A stretch of 64,000 nt of DNA from an uncultured Alistipes sp. Its GTDB lineage: Bacteria; Bacteroidota; Bacteroidia; Bacteroidales; Rikenellaceae. Under the pieces are notes generated by a model. The model ran no database searches and was not told the origin of the DNA. It worked only from the letters and a program-made list of their open reading frames with translations. The position numbers and the translations under genes are program-made. The number at the start of each line of letters is the position of its first letter. Within the stretch, counting starts at the first letter, position 1. This document shows positions 16,357 through 23,995 of the stretch, one piece after another. The stretch is from assembly GCA_910584485.1 (NCBI GenBank), contig CAJUAV010000002.1, positions 1-64,000 of the forward strand, given 5' to 3'.

Positions 16357-17706
16357 TTACGGCTCCACCGTGCGCAGGCGCACCCGCTCGAAGCGCGAGC
16401 CGGGGATCCGTGCGGGGTCGTACGAGTCGTCTTTCGAGGCGCGGATATCGAGATCCTCGAAGACGAAATCGCACAGGCGGTACTGCTCCGAGGGCTGCAC
16501 GGCGAAGAAGACCTCGCAATCGAGGTCGAGGTCGCGCAGCGTCACCTGCTCGGCATACGACAGGGGCATATCCTCGCGCCCCTCCAGATCGAAGAACTGG
16601 CGCCAGGGGGCGATGTGCAGTCCGCGTTTCACGTCGCCTTCGACCTGCTCGACGGTGATGTATTCGTAGCGCTGCGGCGTATCGGGACGCATCTTGAGGT
16701 TCAGCAGCAGCCGCGCGTCGTGCACCTTGCAGCGGCGCAGCAGCACGTTGCGGGCATAGATGCACTCGCTGCCGCAGGTCAGCATGCTGTGGCAGAAGCC
16801 GTAGGTGCAATCCTCGATCAGGATGTCGGTATTGATGCCGTTGTCGGGGTCGCGGTCGGCCCACGGCCCCTTGCCCCCCTTCAGGGCGATCGCATCGTCG
16901 TTGACCGAGAGGTAGCACCCCTTGATCAGCACGTTGTGGCAGGCGTCGAGGTCGATCGCATCGGTCGAGGGCGACCGCACGGGTTCGTAGGGCGACGTGA
17001 TGCGCAGGTTGGTCAGCTTCAGGTCGGAGCAGCGGTAGTAATGGGTGCTCCAGAAGGGCGAGTTGCGGATCGTGATGCCGTCCAGACGGGCGTTCGTGCA
17101 ATTCGAGAGGTAGACCAGCCGCGGCCGCAGCTCTTCGATGTTGGTGCATTTGCGGTTGACGGCGCGCCGCTTCCAGAACGATTTCCAGTAGCGCAGGCCG
17201 TTGCCGTCGAGCGTTCCCTCGCCCGCCACCGTGAAGCCGTCGAGCGAGTCGGCGTTCACCAGCGCAGGGAAATAGTCGATCGTGCGCCCCTCGATGCGGG
17301 TGCGCACGACGGGAAAGTCGCCGATGTCGTCGCTTCCCTTCAGCACGGCGCCGCGCTCCAGCCAGAGGTGCGTTCCGCGGCGGAAGAAGAGCGAAGCCGA
17401 CAGAAAGACGCCGCGCGGGATCACCACCACCCCGCCCCCTTCGCGGGCGGCACGGTCGATGACGGCCTGCAACGCTTCGGTCTGCAACAGCGTGCTGTCG
17501 CGCAGCACGCCGTAATCGGTCACCACGTAGCGTCGGCCGAGGCGGGCGGCATCCACCGCGGGCGTTTCACGGAACCAGGCGGGAATCGGTTTGCCGTCGG
17601 GAAAACGATCGACGGCAGGCATCTGTCGCGGGGTGCGCCCCGCGGCTTGGGCCGCAGGCGCCGCCAAGAGGGCGAGCAGACAGCAAATACGAACAAAAGA
17701 TTTCAT
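16357..17706 (-). CDS. Glycoside hydrolase family 28 (polygalacturonase-like)
   Basis: This secreted 449-residue parallel beta-helix enzyme is predicted to hydrolyse alpha-1,4-galacturonan or rhamnogalacturonan linkages. A signal peptide covers residues 1-21. GH28 active-site blocks are present in slightly altered form: STDAIDLD (usual NTDG.D), NDDAIALK with the catalytic Asp pair, and CGSE where many members have GHG. Repeated beta-helix coils run from about 150 to 430. It lies upstream of GH106 and GH2 on the same strand. Many Bacteroidota polysaccharide loci pair such enzymes with SusC/D, but none adjoins this one. Confidence 0.87.
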   Translation of the reverse strand: MKSFVRICCLLALLAAPAAQAAGRTPRQMPAVDRFPDGKPIPAWFRETPAVDAARLGRRYVVTDYGVLRDSTLLQTEALQAVIDRAAREGGGVVVIPRGVFLSASLFFRRGTHLWLERGAVLKGSDDIGDFPVVRTRIEGRTIDYFPALVNADSLDGFTVAGEGTLDGNGLRYWKSFWKRRAVNRKCTNIEELRPRLVYLSNCTNARLDGITIRNSPFWSTHYYRCSDLKLTNLRITSPYEPVRSPSTDAIDLDACHNVLIKGCYLSVNDDAIALKGGKGPWADRDPDNGINTDILIEDCTYGFCHSMLTCGSECIYARNVLLRRCKVHDARLLLNLKMRPDTPQRYEYITVEQVEGDVKRGLHIAPWRQFFDLEGREDMPLSYAEQVTLRDLDLDCEVFFAVQPSEQYRLCDFVFEDLDIRASKDDSYDPARIPGSRFERVRLRTVEP

Positions 17707-17797
17707 CGGTTATCGGAATTTCGAATCAACGGATCGACCAAGCGGCGGCATCGAAGCACCGCGAAACGGGCATCGCCCGACCGGCAGAGAAGCGGGC

Positions 17798-18283
17798 TCA
17801 ACGCCGCCCCTTCGGTTTGAAGACGGAAAGATAAAGCACCGTCAGAAGCAGCACGAGCTGCACGCCGCCCCAGCGGGCGGTTACGGCCAGGTGGGCGGCA
17901 TACTCCGCCGGATGGGCCGCGTACCACGTCGTGTCGGCATGCACGTTGCCCTGCACGGCGGGCCCGAGAACGAACGTGCCGAGCAGGATCATCGCGAGGG
18001 TGAGCACCCATTTGGCCGTCAGCCATCCGTGGCGGAAAAATCCCCATTTCGTACAGACACCGTAGAGGAGGCCCGTGACCAGGCATCCGCACACGCCGAC
18101 GTAGAGCAGGAGGTCATCCAGCACCAGCAGCGTCGACGCAAGGAGCTGACGTGCTTCGGGCGTCGCGGGATCCAGCGCGTGTTTCAGCACATTCATGCCG
18201 ATCGCGCTGCCGATCCAGCAGATCGAGCAGAGTACATGGAAAAATTTCAGCCATTTCAGGCCGTTCGCAGAGAGCGTCTTCAT
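17798..18283 (-). CDS. DUF2269-like integral membrane protein
   Basis: The 161-residue protein has four predicted transmembrane helices: about 5-28 (FFHVLCSICWIGSAIGMNVL), 45-72 (LLLYVGVCGCLVTGLLYGV), 80-100 and 135-155. The pattern fits the DUF2269 family of small inner-membrane proteins, whose function is unknown. The Met at 18283 was chosen because it precedes the first helix closely; the frame is open up to 18319. It lies 91 bases upstream of GH28 and just after the terminator of the glycosyltransferase gene. Confidence 0.72.
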   Translation of the reverse strand: MKTLSANGLKWLKFFHVLCSICWIGSAIGMNVLKHALDPATPEARQLLASTLLVLDDLLLYVGVCGCLVTGLLYGVCTKWGFFRHGWLTAKWVLTLAMILLGTFVLGPAVQGNVHADTTWYAAHPAEYAAHLAVTARWGGVQLVLLLTVLYLSVFKPKGRR

Positions 18284-18316
18284 GGGTCGCAAGGTTTGAT
18301 TGTGCATGCAAGATAA

Positions 18317-18351
18317 CAAAAAAAAGCGGATCCCCGAAGGAAAATCCGCTT
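18317..18351 (-). terminator. Rho-independent terminator after the glycosyltransferase
   Basis: On the minus strand AAGCGGAT (18351-18344) pairs with ATCCGCTT (18331-18324) around a 12-base loop, followed by a run of eight or more U. It ends transcription of the minus-strand glycosyltransferase. Confidence 0.75.
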
Positions 18352-18387
18352 TCGATCAAAAAGGCCTCCATTCGCTCGGGGAGCCGA

Positions 18388-19193
18388 TCAAAGGTAGCGA
18401 TCGATGCCCCGCTCGCAGCGCACGGTCTGCAAGCGGTCCTGCTCGAGGCAATAGGCGCGATTCGCCCGATGGGTCTCGTCGGCGGCCGTTCGTTCGCGAT
18501 GCCAGAGGTGGAAGACGATGCCCGCGAAGCGCAGGGCACGCTTGCGGCAGCCGAGGCGGTACAGGCGGTGAGCCAGATCGTCGTCCTCCTGCCCCCAGCC
18601 TTCGTAGCGCTCGTCGTAGCCGTTGATCGCGACCGCATCGGCGCGCCAGAAGGACATGTTGCATCCGAGCCCCGAGATGTGTCGGCGCTTGAACCAGGGT
18701 GCGAGCAAACGGGCGAGGAGCGGACAGCGAAAGGCCGTTTCAGCCTTGCGGGCGATGCCGCGGCTGTAAAACCTCAACAGACGGGGGGGGGATTTTGGGA
18801 TGCGCAAATCGCCTCGGAATAAGGACGATCGAGCAATACGCGCGTGCCTTTCAGAAAGGCGTGCGGCCGCGCGGCGGCGGCGTGGTCGGCGATGAAGGCG
18901 GGGTGCAGGATCAGATCGCCGTCGATCTGCACGATGTAGTCGCCCGTTGCGCGGGCAATGCACTTGTTGCGCATCTTGGCCAGGCGGAAACCGCGGTCCT
19001 CGTGCCACAGATGCACCAGCGGAATCGGGAAGCGCGGCCGAAAGGATTCGATCACCTCGGCCGTTTCCCGCGTCGAACCGTCATCGCCCACGATCACCTC
19101 GTCGGGCAGTCGGTCGAGCCGCAGAATGCTCTCCAACGTCACCGCCAACGCATCGGGGCGGTTGTACGTCGAAAGGATCAGACTGATTTTCAT
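18388..19193 (-). pseudogene. Family 2 glycosyltransferase, split by frameshift at a C9 tract (possible phase-OFF state)
   Basis: Starting at 19193, the first 134 codons encode a GT-A fold family 2 glycosyltransferase: SLILSTYNRPDALAVTLESI, VIVGDDGS and the metal-binding DGD of VQIDGDLILHP. The frame then crosses nine C (18791-18783, minus strand) and stops at 18774. The missing C-terminal half continues in the next frame to 18388, with LGCNMSFWRADAVAINGYDE and the GWGQEDDDL motif of the galactosyltransferase C-terminal family. One extra C (or two fewer) would join the halves into about 268 residues. Such enzymes build surface polysaccharide. Either the gene is switched off by slippage or the read length at the tract is wrong. 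It has its own promoter and terminator. Confidence 0.88.
18783..18791. repeat. G9/C9 homopolymer inside the glycosyltransferase gene
   Basis: Nine consecutive G on the plus strand (C on the coding strand), followed by ATTTT. It sits exactly at the junction where the glycosyltransferase changes frame. Confidence 0.95.
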
Positions 19194-19219
19194 GAATGGG
19201 ATGTTTGGGTTATCATCCG

Positions 19220-19250
19220 TAAAGATACGAAAAGTCGAGAGCAAAAGCAA
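19220..19250 (-). promoter_or_regulatory. Promoter of the glycosyltransferase gene
   Basis: On the minus strand TTG (19248-19250), a 20-base spacer and TATCTTTA (19220-19227) match the consensus except the last base. The start codon at 19193 is 27 bases downstream. Confidence 0.6.
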
Positions 19251-19329
19251 GCCATCGACTTGATTATGCCGAGACGACGTATCTTCGGCGCAGCCAAAGA
19301 TACGAATAAGCAAGGGCAAAGCAAATGTA

Positions 19330-19550
19330 TTTGATCGAAACGCGATGCGACGATCGGGACGCAGCCGAGCGGACAGGCATGTGAGCAAGAGAGCGGCCCG
19401 CAGCCCGGGGACGGCTGCGGGCTGCCGCACTGCGTTCGAACTGATTGTTCGGGTCGGAGCTTGCGAAGCACACGCATCCGCCGGCGTTGCGGGCCTTCGC
19501 CGCCAAAAGCTCCGGCCCACCGATGGCTGCACCATCAAAACCACCGCAAC
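19330..19550. repeat. GC-rich hairpin repeats (intergenic)
   Basis: The 357-base gap between the glycosyltransferase and the next membrane protein gene contains two hairpin units: GGCCCGCAGCCCGGGGACGG with CTGCGGGCTGCC (about 19400-19432), and TTGCGGGCCTTCGCC followed by AGCTCCGGCCCACCG (about 19490-19524). The latter is preceded by the companion block GAGCTTGCGAAGCACACGC. They are diverged members of the family at 9555 and 24811. No gene is seen; bases 19251-19330 show nothing beyond the promoter. Confidence 0.7.
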
Positions 19551-20477
19551 CTACCGCAGCTCCAGCGAGGCGGCCAGGGCGTCGGCCCGCTGTTCCTCGG
19601 CGGGATCGACCGCCGTACCCTCGTAATAATAATAGAAGGTCAGCACGGCATTGTCGTGGATCAGGTCGTAGGTGACGGAGACCAGATCGAGCATTTCGTT
19701 GCGGCGTCCCACCCGTCGGAGCATGCGCTTGCCGCCGAGCTCCACCACCTCGGGATCGCGCAGCAGTCCTGCGTCGAAGAAGGTCGAATCCTGCCCCCGC
19801 AAGCCGTCGAGCACCTCGTCCACCGACCCGATGCTGTCGGCGGGATTCAGCCCGACCATCTCCAGCCCGATCGCCGAATGCTCGTTGTAACAGTTCATGA
19901 CGTGGTAGGCGTAGTTCGTGTCGGTCTCGGGCTCGTCGGTCCGCTTCAGAGCGGTATACCCTGCGGGAACGGCGAAACGAACGGAGGGTACGTCATTCTC
20001 GTAGAGCTGCTCCGCGCTTTCGCAGACGACGTCGTTCGCGTGGGCGAGCCGATACGAAGCCGCCGTCAGGGTGCCGATCACGGCAACGGCGGCCAGTGCC
20101 GCTCCGACCGTGCGCAGCACGCCGTCGCGGTCACCGCTGCGGCGCTGCATGCCGATGCGGGCGGCAAAGCCGCGAAAAGCCTGCACGGCGCCCCAGATGA
20201 CGGCACCCGTCGCGACGAAATAGCGGCCTCCCTCGACCGCGATCGCATAGGAGAGGAAGCTGAACAGGATGCCGCCCGCACACCACAACAGGCCGTTGCG
20301 GATGTTGCGGTTCGCCTCGCACCACGCCTCGTCGGGCGCAGTCGCCCCGTCCGTTTCGGATGCGTCGTCCGTATCCTCGGCCGGCGTCTCTTCGACCGCG
20401 CGGGGCGTCTCCTCCACGCAACGTTCGTCGCGCGACTCCCGCGACGGTTCGAAATCGGTTGTTTCGTGCTCTTTCAT
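19551..20477 (-). CDS. Membrane protein of unknown function
   Basis: The 308-residue protein starts with an acidic, Thr/Glu-rich cytoplasmic stretch (1-50), followed by two hydrophobic segments (about 60-95, LLWCAGGILFSFLSYAIAV) and a third near 125-145 (GAALAAVAVIGTLTAASYRL). The rest (about 150-308) would be an exported mixed alpha/beta domain containing VRFAVPAGYTALKR and LTFYYYYEG. I do not recognise a family. Transcription probably depends on the promoter at 20499-20528, whose spacer contains a C9 tract, so expression may vary. It is a single gene, back to back with the helix-hairpin-helix gene. Confidence 0.75.
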   Translation of the reverse strand: MKEHETTDFEPSRESRDERCVEETPRAVEETPAEDTDDASETDGATAPDEAWCEANRNIRNGLLWCAGGILFSFLSYAIAVEGGRYFVATGAVIWGAVQAFRGFAARIGMQRRSGDRDGVLRTVGAALAAVAVIGTLTAASYRLAHANDVVCESAEQLYENDVPSVRFAVPAGYTALKRTDEPETDTNYAYHVMNCYNEHSAIGLEMVGLNPADSIGSVDEVLDGLRGQDSTFFDAGLLRDPEVVELGGKRMLRRVGRRNEMLDLVSVTYDLIHDNAVLTFYYYYEGTAVDPAEEQRADALAASLELR

Positions 20478-20498
20478 GGCTCAAAAAGTTTGGTGGAA

Positions 20499-20528
20499 CA
20501 AAGATAATTCCCCCCCCCGAAATCGCAA
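20499..20528 (-). promoter_or_regulatory. Promoter with a G9 tract in its spacer
   Basis: On the minus strand TTG (20526-20528), a 19-base spacer and TATCTTTG (20499-20506) form a strong match to the Bacteroidota consensus; the start codon is at 20477. Nine of the 19 spacer bases are a G run (20518-20510), so slippage would change the -33/-7 distance base by base. Confidence 0.75.
20510..20518. repeat. C9/G9 homopolymer within promoter spacer
   Basis: Nine consecutive C on the plus strand between the -7 and -33 elements of the minus-strand promoter. Confidence 0.95.
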
Positions 20529-20612
20529 GTGTTTCGGAGGAAAAAATGAGAAAAACCGTCGTCGTCGGCAAAAACAGCGCGGCAGGGCAACCCCGACAAT
20601 CGAAAAAATCGC

Positions 20613-20620
20613 TATCTTTG
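20613..20620 (+). promoter_or_regulatory. -7 element of the helix-hairpin-helix gene
   Basis: TATCTTTG lies only four bases before the ATG at 20625. No clear -33 TTG is visible. If used, the transcript would be leaderless. Confidence 0.55.
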
Positions 20621-20624
20621 AGAC

Positions 20625-21710
20625 ATGGCGAAACTCTTTACGGAACGCGAAATCAAGGGGACGATCGGCTTTCTGCTGCTCGCGGGGGTGCTGCTGCTCG
20701 GCTTCCGCCTCGCCGAACCCAAGGCCGATCCCGAAGCCGCCGCCGCACTCGAACGGCGCATGGAGACGCGCGACAGCGTGCGGCTCGTGCCGTTCGACCC
20801 CAACACGGCCGACTACGAAACCCTCCGCTCGCTCGGCATGACGCGCCACGAAGCGGTGTCGTTGCTCAAATTCCGCGCATCGGGCAAGGTGTTCCGCATC
20901 CCCGAGGATGTCGCCCTCTGCTACGGCATCGGCGACTCGGCCTATCGGGTGCTGGCCCCCTGCATCCGCATCGGCGAGACCTACCGCCTCCGTCCCCGCG
21001 AGGAGCGCCGAACGGCGGGCCGCTTCACCCGCTCGCGCCGCGACACGCTGCCGCGACTCCCCCTCTCCCCCTTTCGCATCGACACGGTGAGCGTCCGCTA
21101 TCTGACGGCCGTCGGGGTGCTGACGCGCCGCCAGGCCGACGTCTTCGTCCGCTGGCGCGACCGCAGCGGCTTCCGCGACATGGAGGAGGTGCGGGCCTGC
21201 TACGTGGTGGACGATTCGGTCGCGAACCTCCTCGAACCCTTCCTCCTCTTTCCCGAACGCGACCCGACGGCATGGGAGGCGCCCGTCGAACTCAACACGG
21301 CCGACTCGGCCCGCCTGCGCAGCGTCGTCGGCATCGGCCCGAAAACCGTCACAGCGATCCTGCGCTACCGCGAACGGCTGGGCGGATTCTGCCGCACGGA
21401 GCAGCTGGCCGAGGTGCGCGGCGTCACGGAGGCGAACTACGAGAAAATTTTGCAACAAATTTGCTGCGACAGCAATGAAATTCAAAAAATTGATATTAAC
21501 TTTGCGCCCGCTCACGTGTTGGAACGGCATCCCTATCTGGCGCCGCGCACGTTGCGCAGATTGTTGAAACGAAGACAGTTGAAAGGAGGTTGGAAGAGCA
21601 TCCGCGAAATGATCGAACACGACATACTGACCGAAGAGGAGGCCGCAAGGCTGCGTCCTTATCTCGTCTTCGGTGATCCGCACGATGCGAAACACGCTCC
21701 GAACGACTGA
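20625..21710 (+). CDS. ComEA-type helix-hairpin-helix protein, membrane anchored
   Basis: The 361-residue protein has one N-terminal transmembrane segment (about 10-28, IGFLLLAGVLLLGFRL) and then repeated helix-hairpin-helix modules: DPNTADYETLRSLGMTRHEA (about 58-77), a second near 145-200, a canonical LNTADSARLRSVVGIGPKTV (about 224-243), and a degenerate one near the end. Proteins of this type bind DNA non-specifically; ComEA acts in DNA uptake, but most Bacteroidota members have no proven role. The next Met is too far downstream to keep the anchor, so the ATG beside the promoter box is the best start. Confidence 0.82.
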   Translation: MAKLFTEREIKGTIGFLLLAGVLLLGFRLAEPKADPEAAAALERRMETRDSVRLVPFDPNTADYETLRSLGMTRHEAVSLLKFRASGKVFRIPEDVALCYGIGDSAYRVLAPCIRIGETYRLRPREERRTAGRFTRSRRDTLPRLPLSPFRIDTVSVRYLTAVGVLTRRQADVFVRWRDRSGFRDMEEVRACYVVDDSVANLLEPFLLFPERDPTAWEAPVELNTADSARLRSVVGIGPKTVTAILRYRERLGGFCRTEQLAEVRGVTEANYEKILQQICCDSNEIQKIDINFAPAHVLERHPYLAPRTLRRLLKRRQLKGGWKSIREMIEHDILTEEEAARLRPYLVFGDPHDAKHAPND

Positions 21711-21738
21711 TTTTCATCGAAACCCGAGGCTCCGAAGA

Positions 21739-21782
21739 GCCCGCGTTTCACCCGCGGGCGGGAATCTCCCCCGAAAGATTCC
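21739..21782 (+). promoter_or_regulatory. Two adjacent hairpins in the rpsU upstream region
   Basis: GCCCGCG (21739-21745) pairs with CGCGGGC (21753-21759), and two bases later GGAATCT (21761-21767) pairs with AGATTCC (21776-21782). They lie 68-112 bases before the S21 start codon and after the upstream stop codon. They could be a terminator pair or a leader structure for S21 control; neither has a U run. Confidence 0.5.
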
Positions 21783-21850
21783 GACCGAAAAAAGGCGGCC
21801 ATCCGGCTGCCGAACAAACCGAACAGCAAACGATCAAACATTCAATAACC

Positions 21851-22042
21851 ATGATTATCACCACGGTAAAGGAGGGCGAAAACATCGAGCGCGCCCTGAA
21901 GAAGTTCAAACGCAAATACGAGCGCACGGGCGTGCTGAAGGAGCTGCGCCGCCGCCAGTATTTCACCAAGCCGTCGATTGCCAAGCGCGATGCCATGGCA
22001 CACGCCATCTACGTGCAGCACACCTATCACCTCGACGACTAA
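21851..22042 (+). CDS. rpsU: 30S ribosomal protein bS21
   Basis: This 63-residue basic protein of the small ribosomal subunit matches S21 throughout (VKEGENIERALKKFKRKYER, then the RRRQYFTKPS region). S21 helps initiation by placing the anti-Shine-Dalgarno end of 16S rRNA. The ATG follows an A-rich leader without a Shine-Dalgarno, as usual in this phylum. It is a single gene ended by the hairpin at 22061-22092. Confidence 0.95.
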   Translation: MIITTVKEGENIERALKKFKRKYERTGVLKELRRRQYFTKPSIAKRDAMAHAIYVQHTYHLDD

Positions 22043-22060
22043 CCGCTGTCGAAACAACGC

Positions 22061-22092
22061 AAAACGCCCCGGCCTTTCGGTCGGGGCGTTTT
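22061..22092. terminator. Bidirectional terminator between rpsU and the deaminase gene
   Basis: AAAACGCCCCG (22061-22071) pairs perfectly with CGGGGCGTTTT (22082-22092) around a ten-base loop. A/T-rich outer arms give a U run in both directions; it serves the convergent rpsU and deaminase genes. Confidence 0.88.
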
Positions 22093-22096
22093 CATG

Positions 22097-23407
22097 TCAC
22101 CGCATCGCACGGCGGATCCGCCCGACGGCCGCCGCGACCTCCCGATAGAGCGCCTCCAGATCGAGCCCCGCAATGCGGCGGTTCTCGACGACGATGCGGC
22201 CGTCGACCACCACCGTCTCCACGTCCGACGCCTTGCCGCAATAGACCAGGTTCGACACCGCGTCGTGCATCGGTTGCAGGTGCGGTTTCCGAAGGTCCAC
22301 CACGATCAGATCGGCCAGCGCCCCTTCGCGCAGCACGCCGAGCTCCCCTTCGTCGCAGCCCATGGCGCGGGCTCCCGCCGCCGTGGCCATGCGCAGCACC
22401 TCCGCGGCAGGCAGCACGAGCGGATCGGCCGTGGCGACCTTCTGCAGGAAGGCGGCCGAGCGCATCTCCTCCCACATGTCGAGGTCGTTGTTCGAGCAAG
22501 GCCCGTCCGTGGCGAGCGTCACGCGCACCCCTTGTCGCAGCATGTCGGCCACGGGAGCCGTACCGCTGGCGATCTTCATGTTGCTCTGCGGGTTGTGCGA
22601 GACGGTCACGCCGCGCTGCGCCAGGACCCGCCGATCCTCTTCGCCGACCCAGACGCAATGCGCGGCGATCGTACGGTCGTCCAGTACCCCCAGCTCGTCG
22701 AGGTATGCGACGGGGGTGCGGTCGAACCGCTCGCGGACGTAGCGCACCTCGTCCTGCGTCTCGGCAAGATGGATCATGTAGGGCAATGCCAGCCGATCGG
22801 CCAGCCGACGGCCGCGCAGCAGGTTGTCGCGCGAAACCGTATAGGGGGCGTGCGGCGCCACGGCGACCCGTATGCGGCCGCAGCCGCGCGCCCGCTCGAC
22901 GGCATCGGCCGCCTCGGCGAAGGCCTCGTCGACGTTCGAATCGAAATAGCTGCACCCGAGCACGGCGCGGATGCCGAGCTGCTCGACCGCCTCGACGCAG
23001 CGGTTCTCGTGAAAATACATGTCGACGAACGACGTGACGCCCCCCAGCAGCAGCTCGACGATGCCGAGCGTCATGCCCAGCACCACATCATCGGGGGTCT
23101 GTTGCGCCTCGAAGGGCCAGATATGGTCGTGGAGCCACGCCATGAGGGCGATGTCGTCGGCATTGCTCCGTTGCAGGGTCATTGCCGCGTGACAATGGGT
23201 ATCGATCAGGCCCGGCAGAACGGCGCGGCCCGTGCAGTCGATCGTGCGGCAGGCGGGATGGTCGCGCCGAAAGCGGGCGACGGCCGTTTCATCGGCCGTG
23301 ACGAGGGCGATGCGGTTGCCTGCGATGCCGACGGCGCCCCGAAAGGGCTTCGTGCCGGTCATCGGAATCACCAGGGCGTTCCGAAACAGAAGAGCGGTTG
23401 CGGACAT
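22097..23407 (-). CDS. mtaD: Amidohydrolase, MTA/SAH deaminase-like
   Basis: This is a 436-residue metal-dependent amidohydrolase of the Atz/Trz branch, closest in motif to 5-methylthioadenosine/S-adenosylhomocysteine deaminases. Metal ligands appear as the HxH of LIDTHCHAAMTLQR (His71, His73), HLAETQDE, the HCVW histidine, SHNPQSNMKIASG and TDGPCSNNDLDM. It would deaminate an adenosine or related purine nucleoside in the methyl cycle. I chose the Met at 23407 (SATALLFRNALVI) because family members start just before this strand; a Met at 23428 is also possible. It is 132 bases after the DUF1573 gene on the same strand. Confidence 0.83.
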   Translation of the reverse strand: MSATALLFRNALVIPMTGTKPFRGAVGIAGNRIALVTADETAVARFRRDHPACRTIDCTGRAVLPGLIDTHCHAAMTLQRSNADDIALMAWLHDHIWPFEAQQTPDDVVLGMTLGIVELLLGGVTSFVDMYFHENRCVEAVEQLGIRAVLGCSYFDSNVDEAFAEAADAVERARGCGRIRVAVAPHAPYTVSRDNLLRGRRLADRLALPYMIHLAETQDEVRYVRERFDRTPVAYLDELGVLDDRTIAAHCVWVGEEDRRVLAQRGVTVSHNPQSNMKIASGTAPVADMLRQGVRVTLATDGPCSNNDLDMWEEMRSAAFLQKVATADPLVLPAAEVLRMATAAGARAMGCDEGELGVLREGALADLIVVDLRKPHLQPMHDAVSNLVYCGKASDVETVVVDGRIVVENRRIAGLDLEALYREVAAAVGRIRRAMR

Positions 23408-23539
23408 GGCATTCGGGTTTTGAGTCATTCGATAATATAAGGTATGGCGCCTCGGGAGGGCGGCCGCGGCAGTCGGGGTTGCGTGCAGGGTCACGTGCGG
23501 GGCTGCGTGCCGACCGACGCCGTCTGCTGCTTCCCGCCC

Positions 23540-23995
23540 TCAATGGCGGATCTTGACCTTTCCGCCCTTGATCTTGATCGAGCTCTCTTCGAGCGAATTG
23601 CCCTGCACGGTCACGACTTCGCGGCCGCCCGTCGAGTTCGAGTAGATCTGAATCACCTTGTTGAAGACCCCCGGTTCGCTCTTGTGCGGCTCGTAGACGA
23701 CGCGGATGCTCCCTTCGGCACCCGGGGCCACGGGACGCTTGGCATAATGGACCTTCAGGCAGGAGCAGGTCGTGACGACGCGTGTCAGCACGAGCGGTGC
23801 CGTGCCCGCATTCGTAAAAACGAACTCGCAGACCAAATCGCCGCCGCGACGCGCCACGTCGCCGAAATCGTGCGTTTGCGTGCGGAATTCCAGGCGGGGC
23901 CCCTCGGGCATCTTGCGGCGCGACTGCGCTCCGAGCGGCAGCGCCGTCAGCAGCAGCAGACAACATATCGGCAGAAAACGTTTCATAGGCTTCAT
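23540..23995 (-). CDS. DUF1573 secreted protein
   Basis: The 151-residue protein has a signal peptide (about 1-21) and one DUF1573 immunoglobulin-like domain: HDFGDVARRGGDLVCEFVFTNAGTAPL, split here as HDFGDVARRGG and LVCEFVFTNAG, then TTCSCLKVHYAKRPVAPGAEG. The Cys pair in CSC is typical. Such domains resemble ASH/MSP Ig folds and are common in Bacteroidota; their function is unknown. The start overlaps the tonB stop by four bases (23992-23995), so the two are translationally coupled. Confidence 0.85.
   Translation of the reverse strand: MKPMKRFLPICCLLLLTALPLGAQSRRKMPEGPRLEFRTQTHDFGDVARRGGDLVCEFVFTNAGTAPLVLTRVVTTCSCLKVHYAKRPVAPGAEGSIRVVYEPHKSEPGVFNKVIQIYSNSTGGREVVTVQGNSLEESSIKIKGGKVKIRH

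Noticed and set aside
10382..16658. Two very long plus-strand frames opposite the GH2 and GH106 genes
   Set aside because: Composition is His/Arg/Ala-rich shadow sequence without domains, while the minus strand encodes complete glycoside hydrolases.
16357..17706. GH28 as inactive because the GHG motif reads GSE
   Set aside because: The catalytic Asp residues are present and variant motifs occur in active GH28 subfamilies; sequence alone does not show inactivity.
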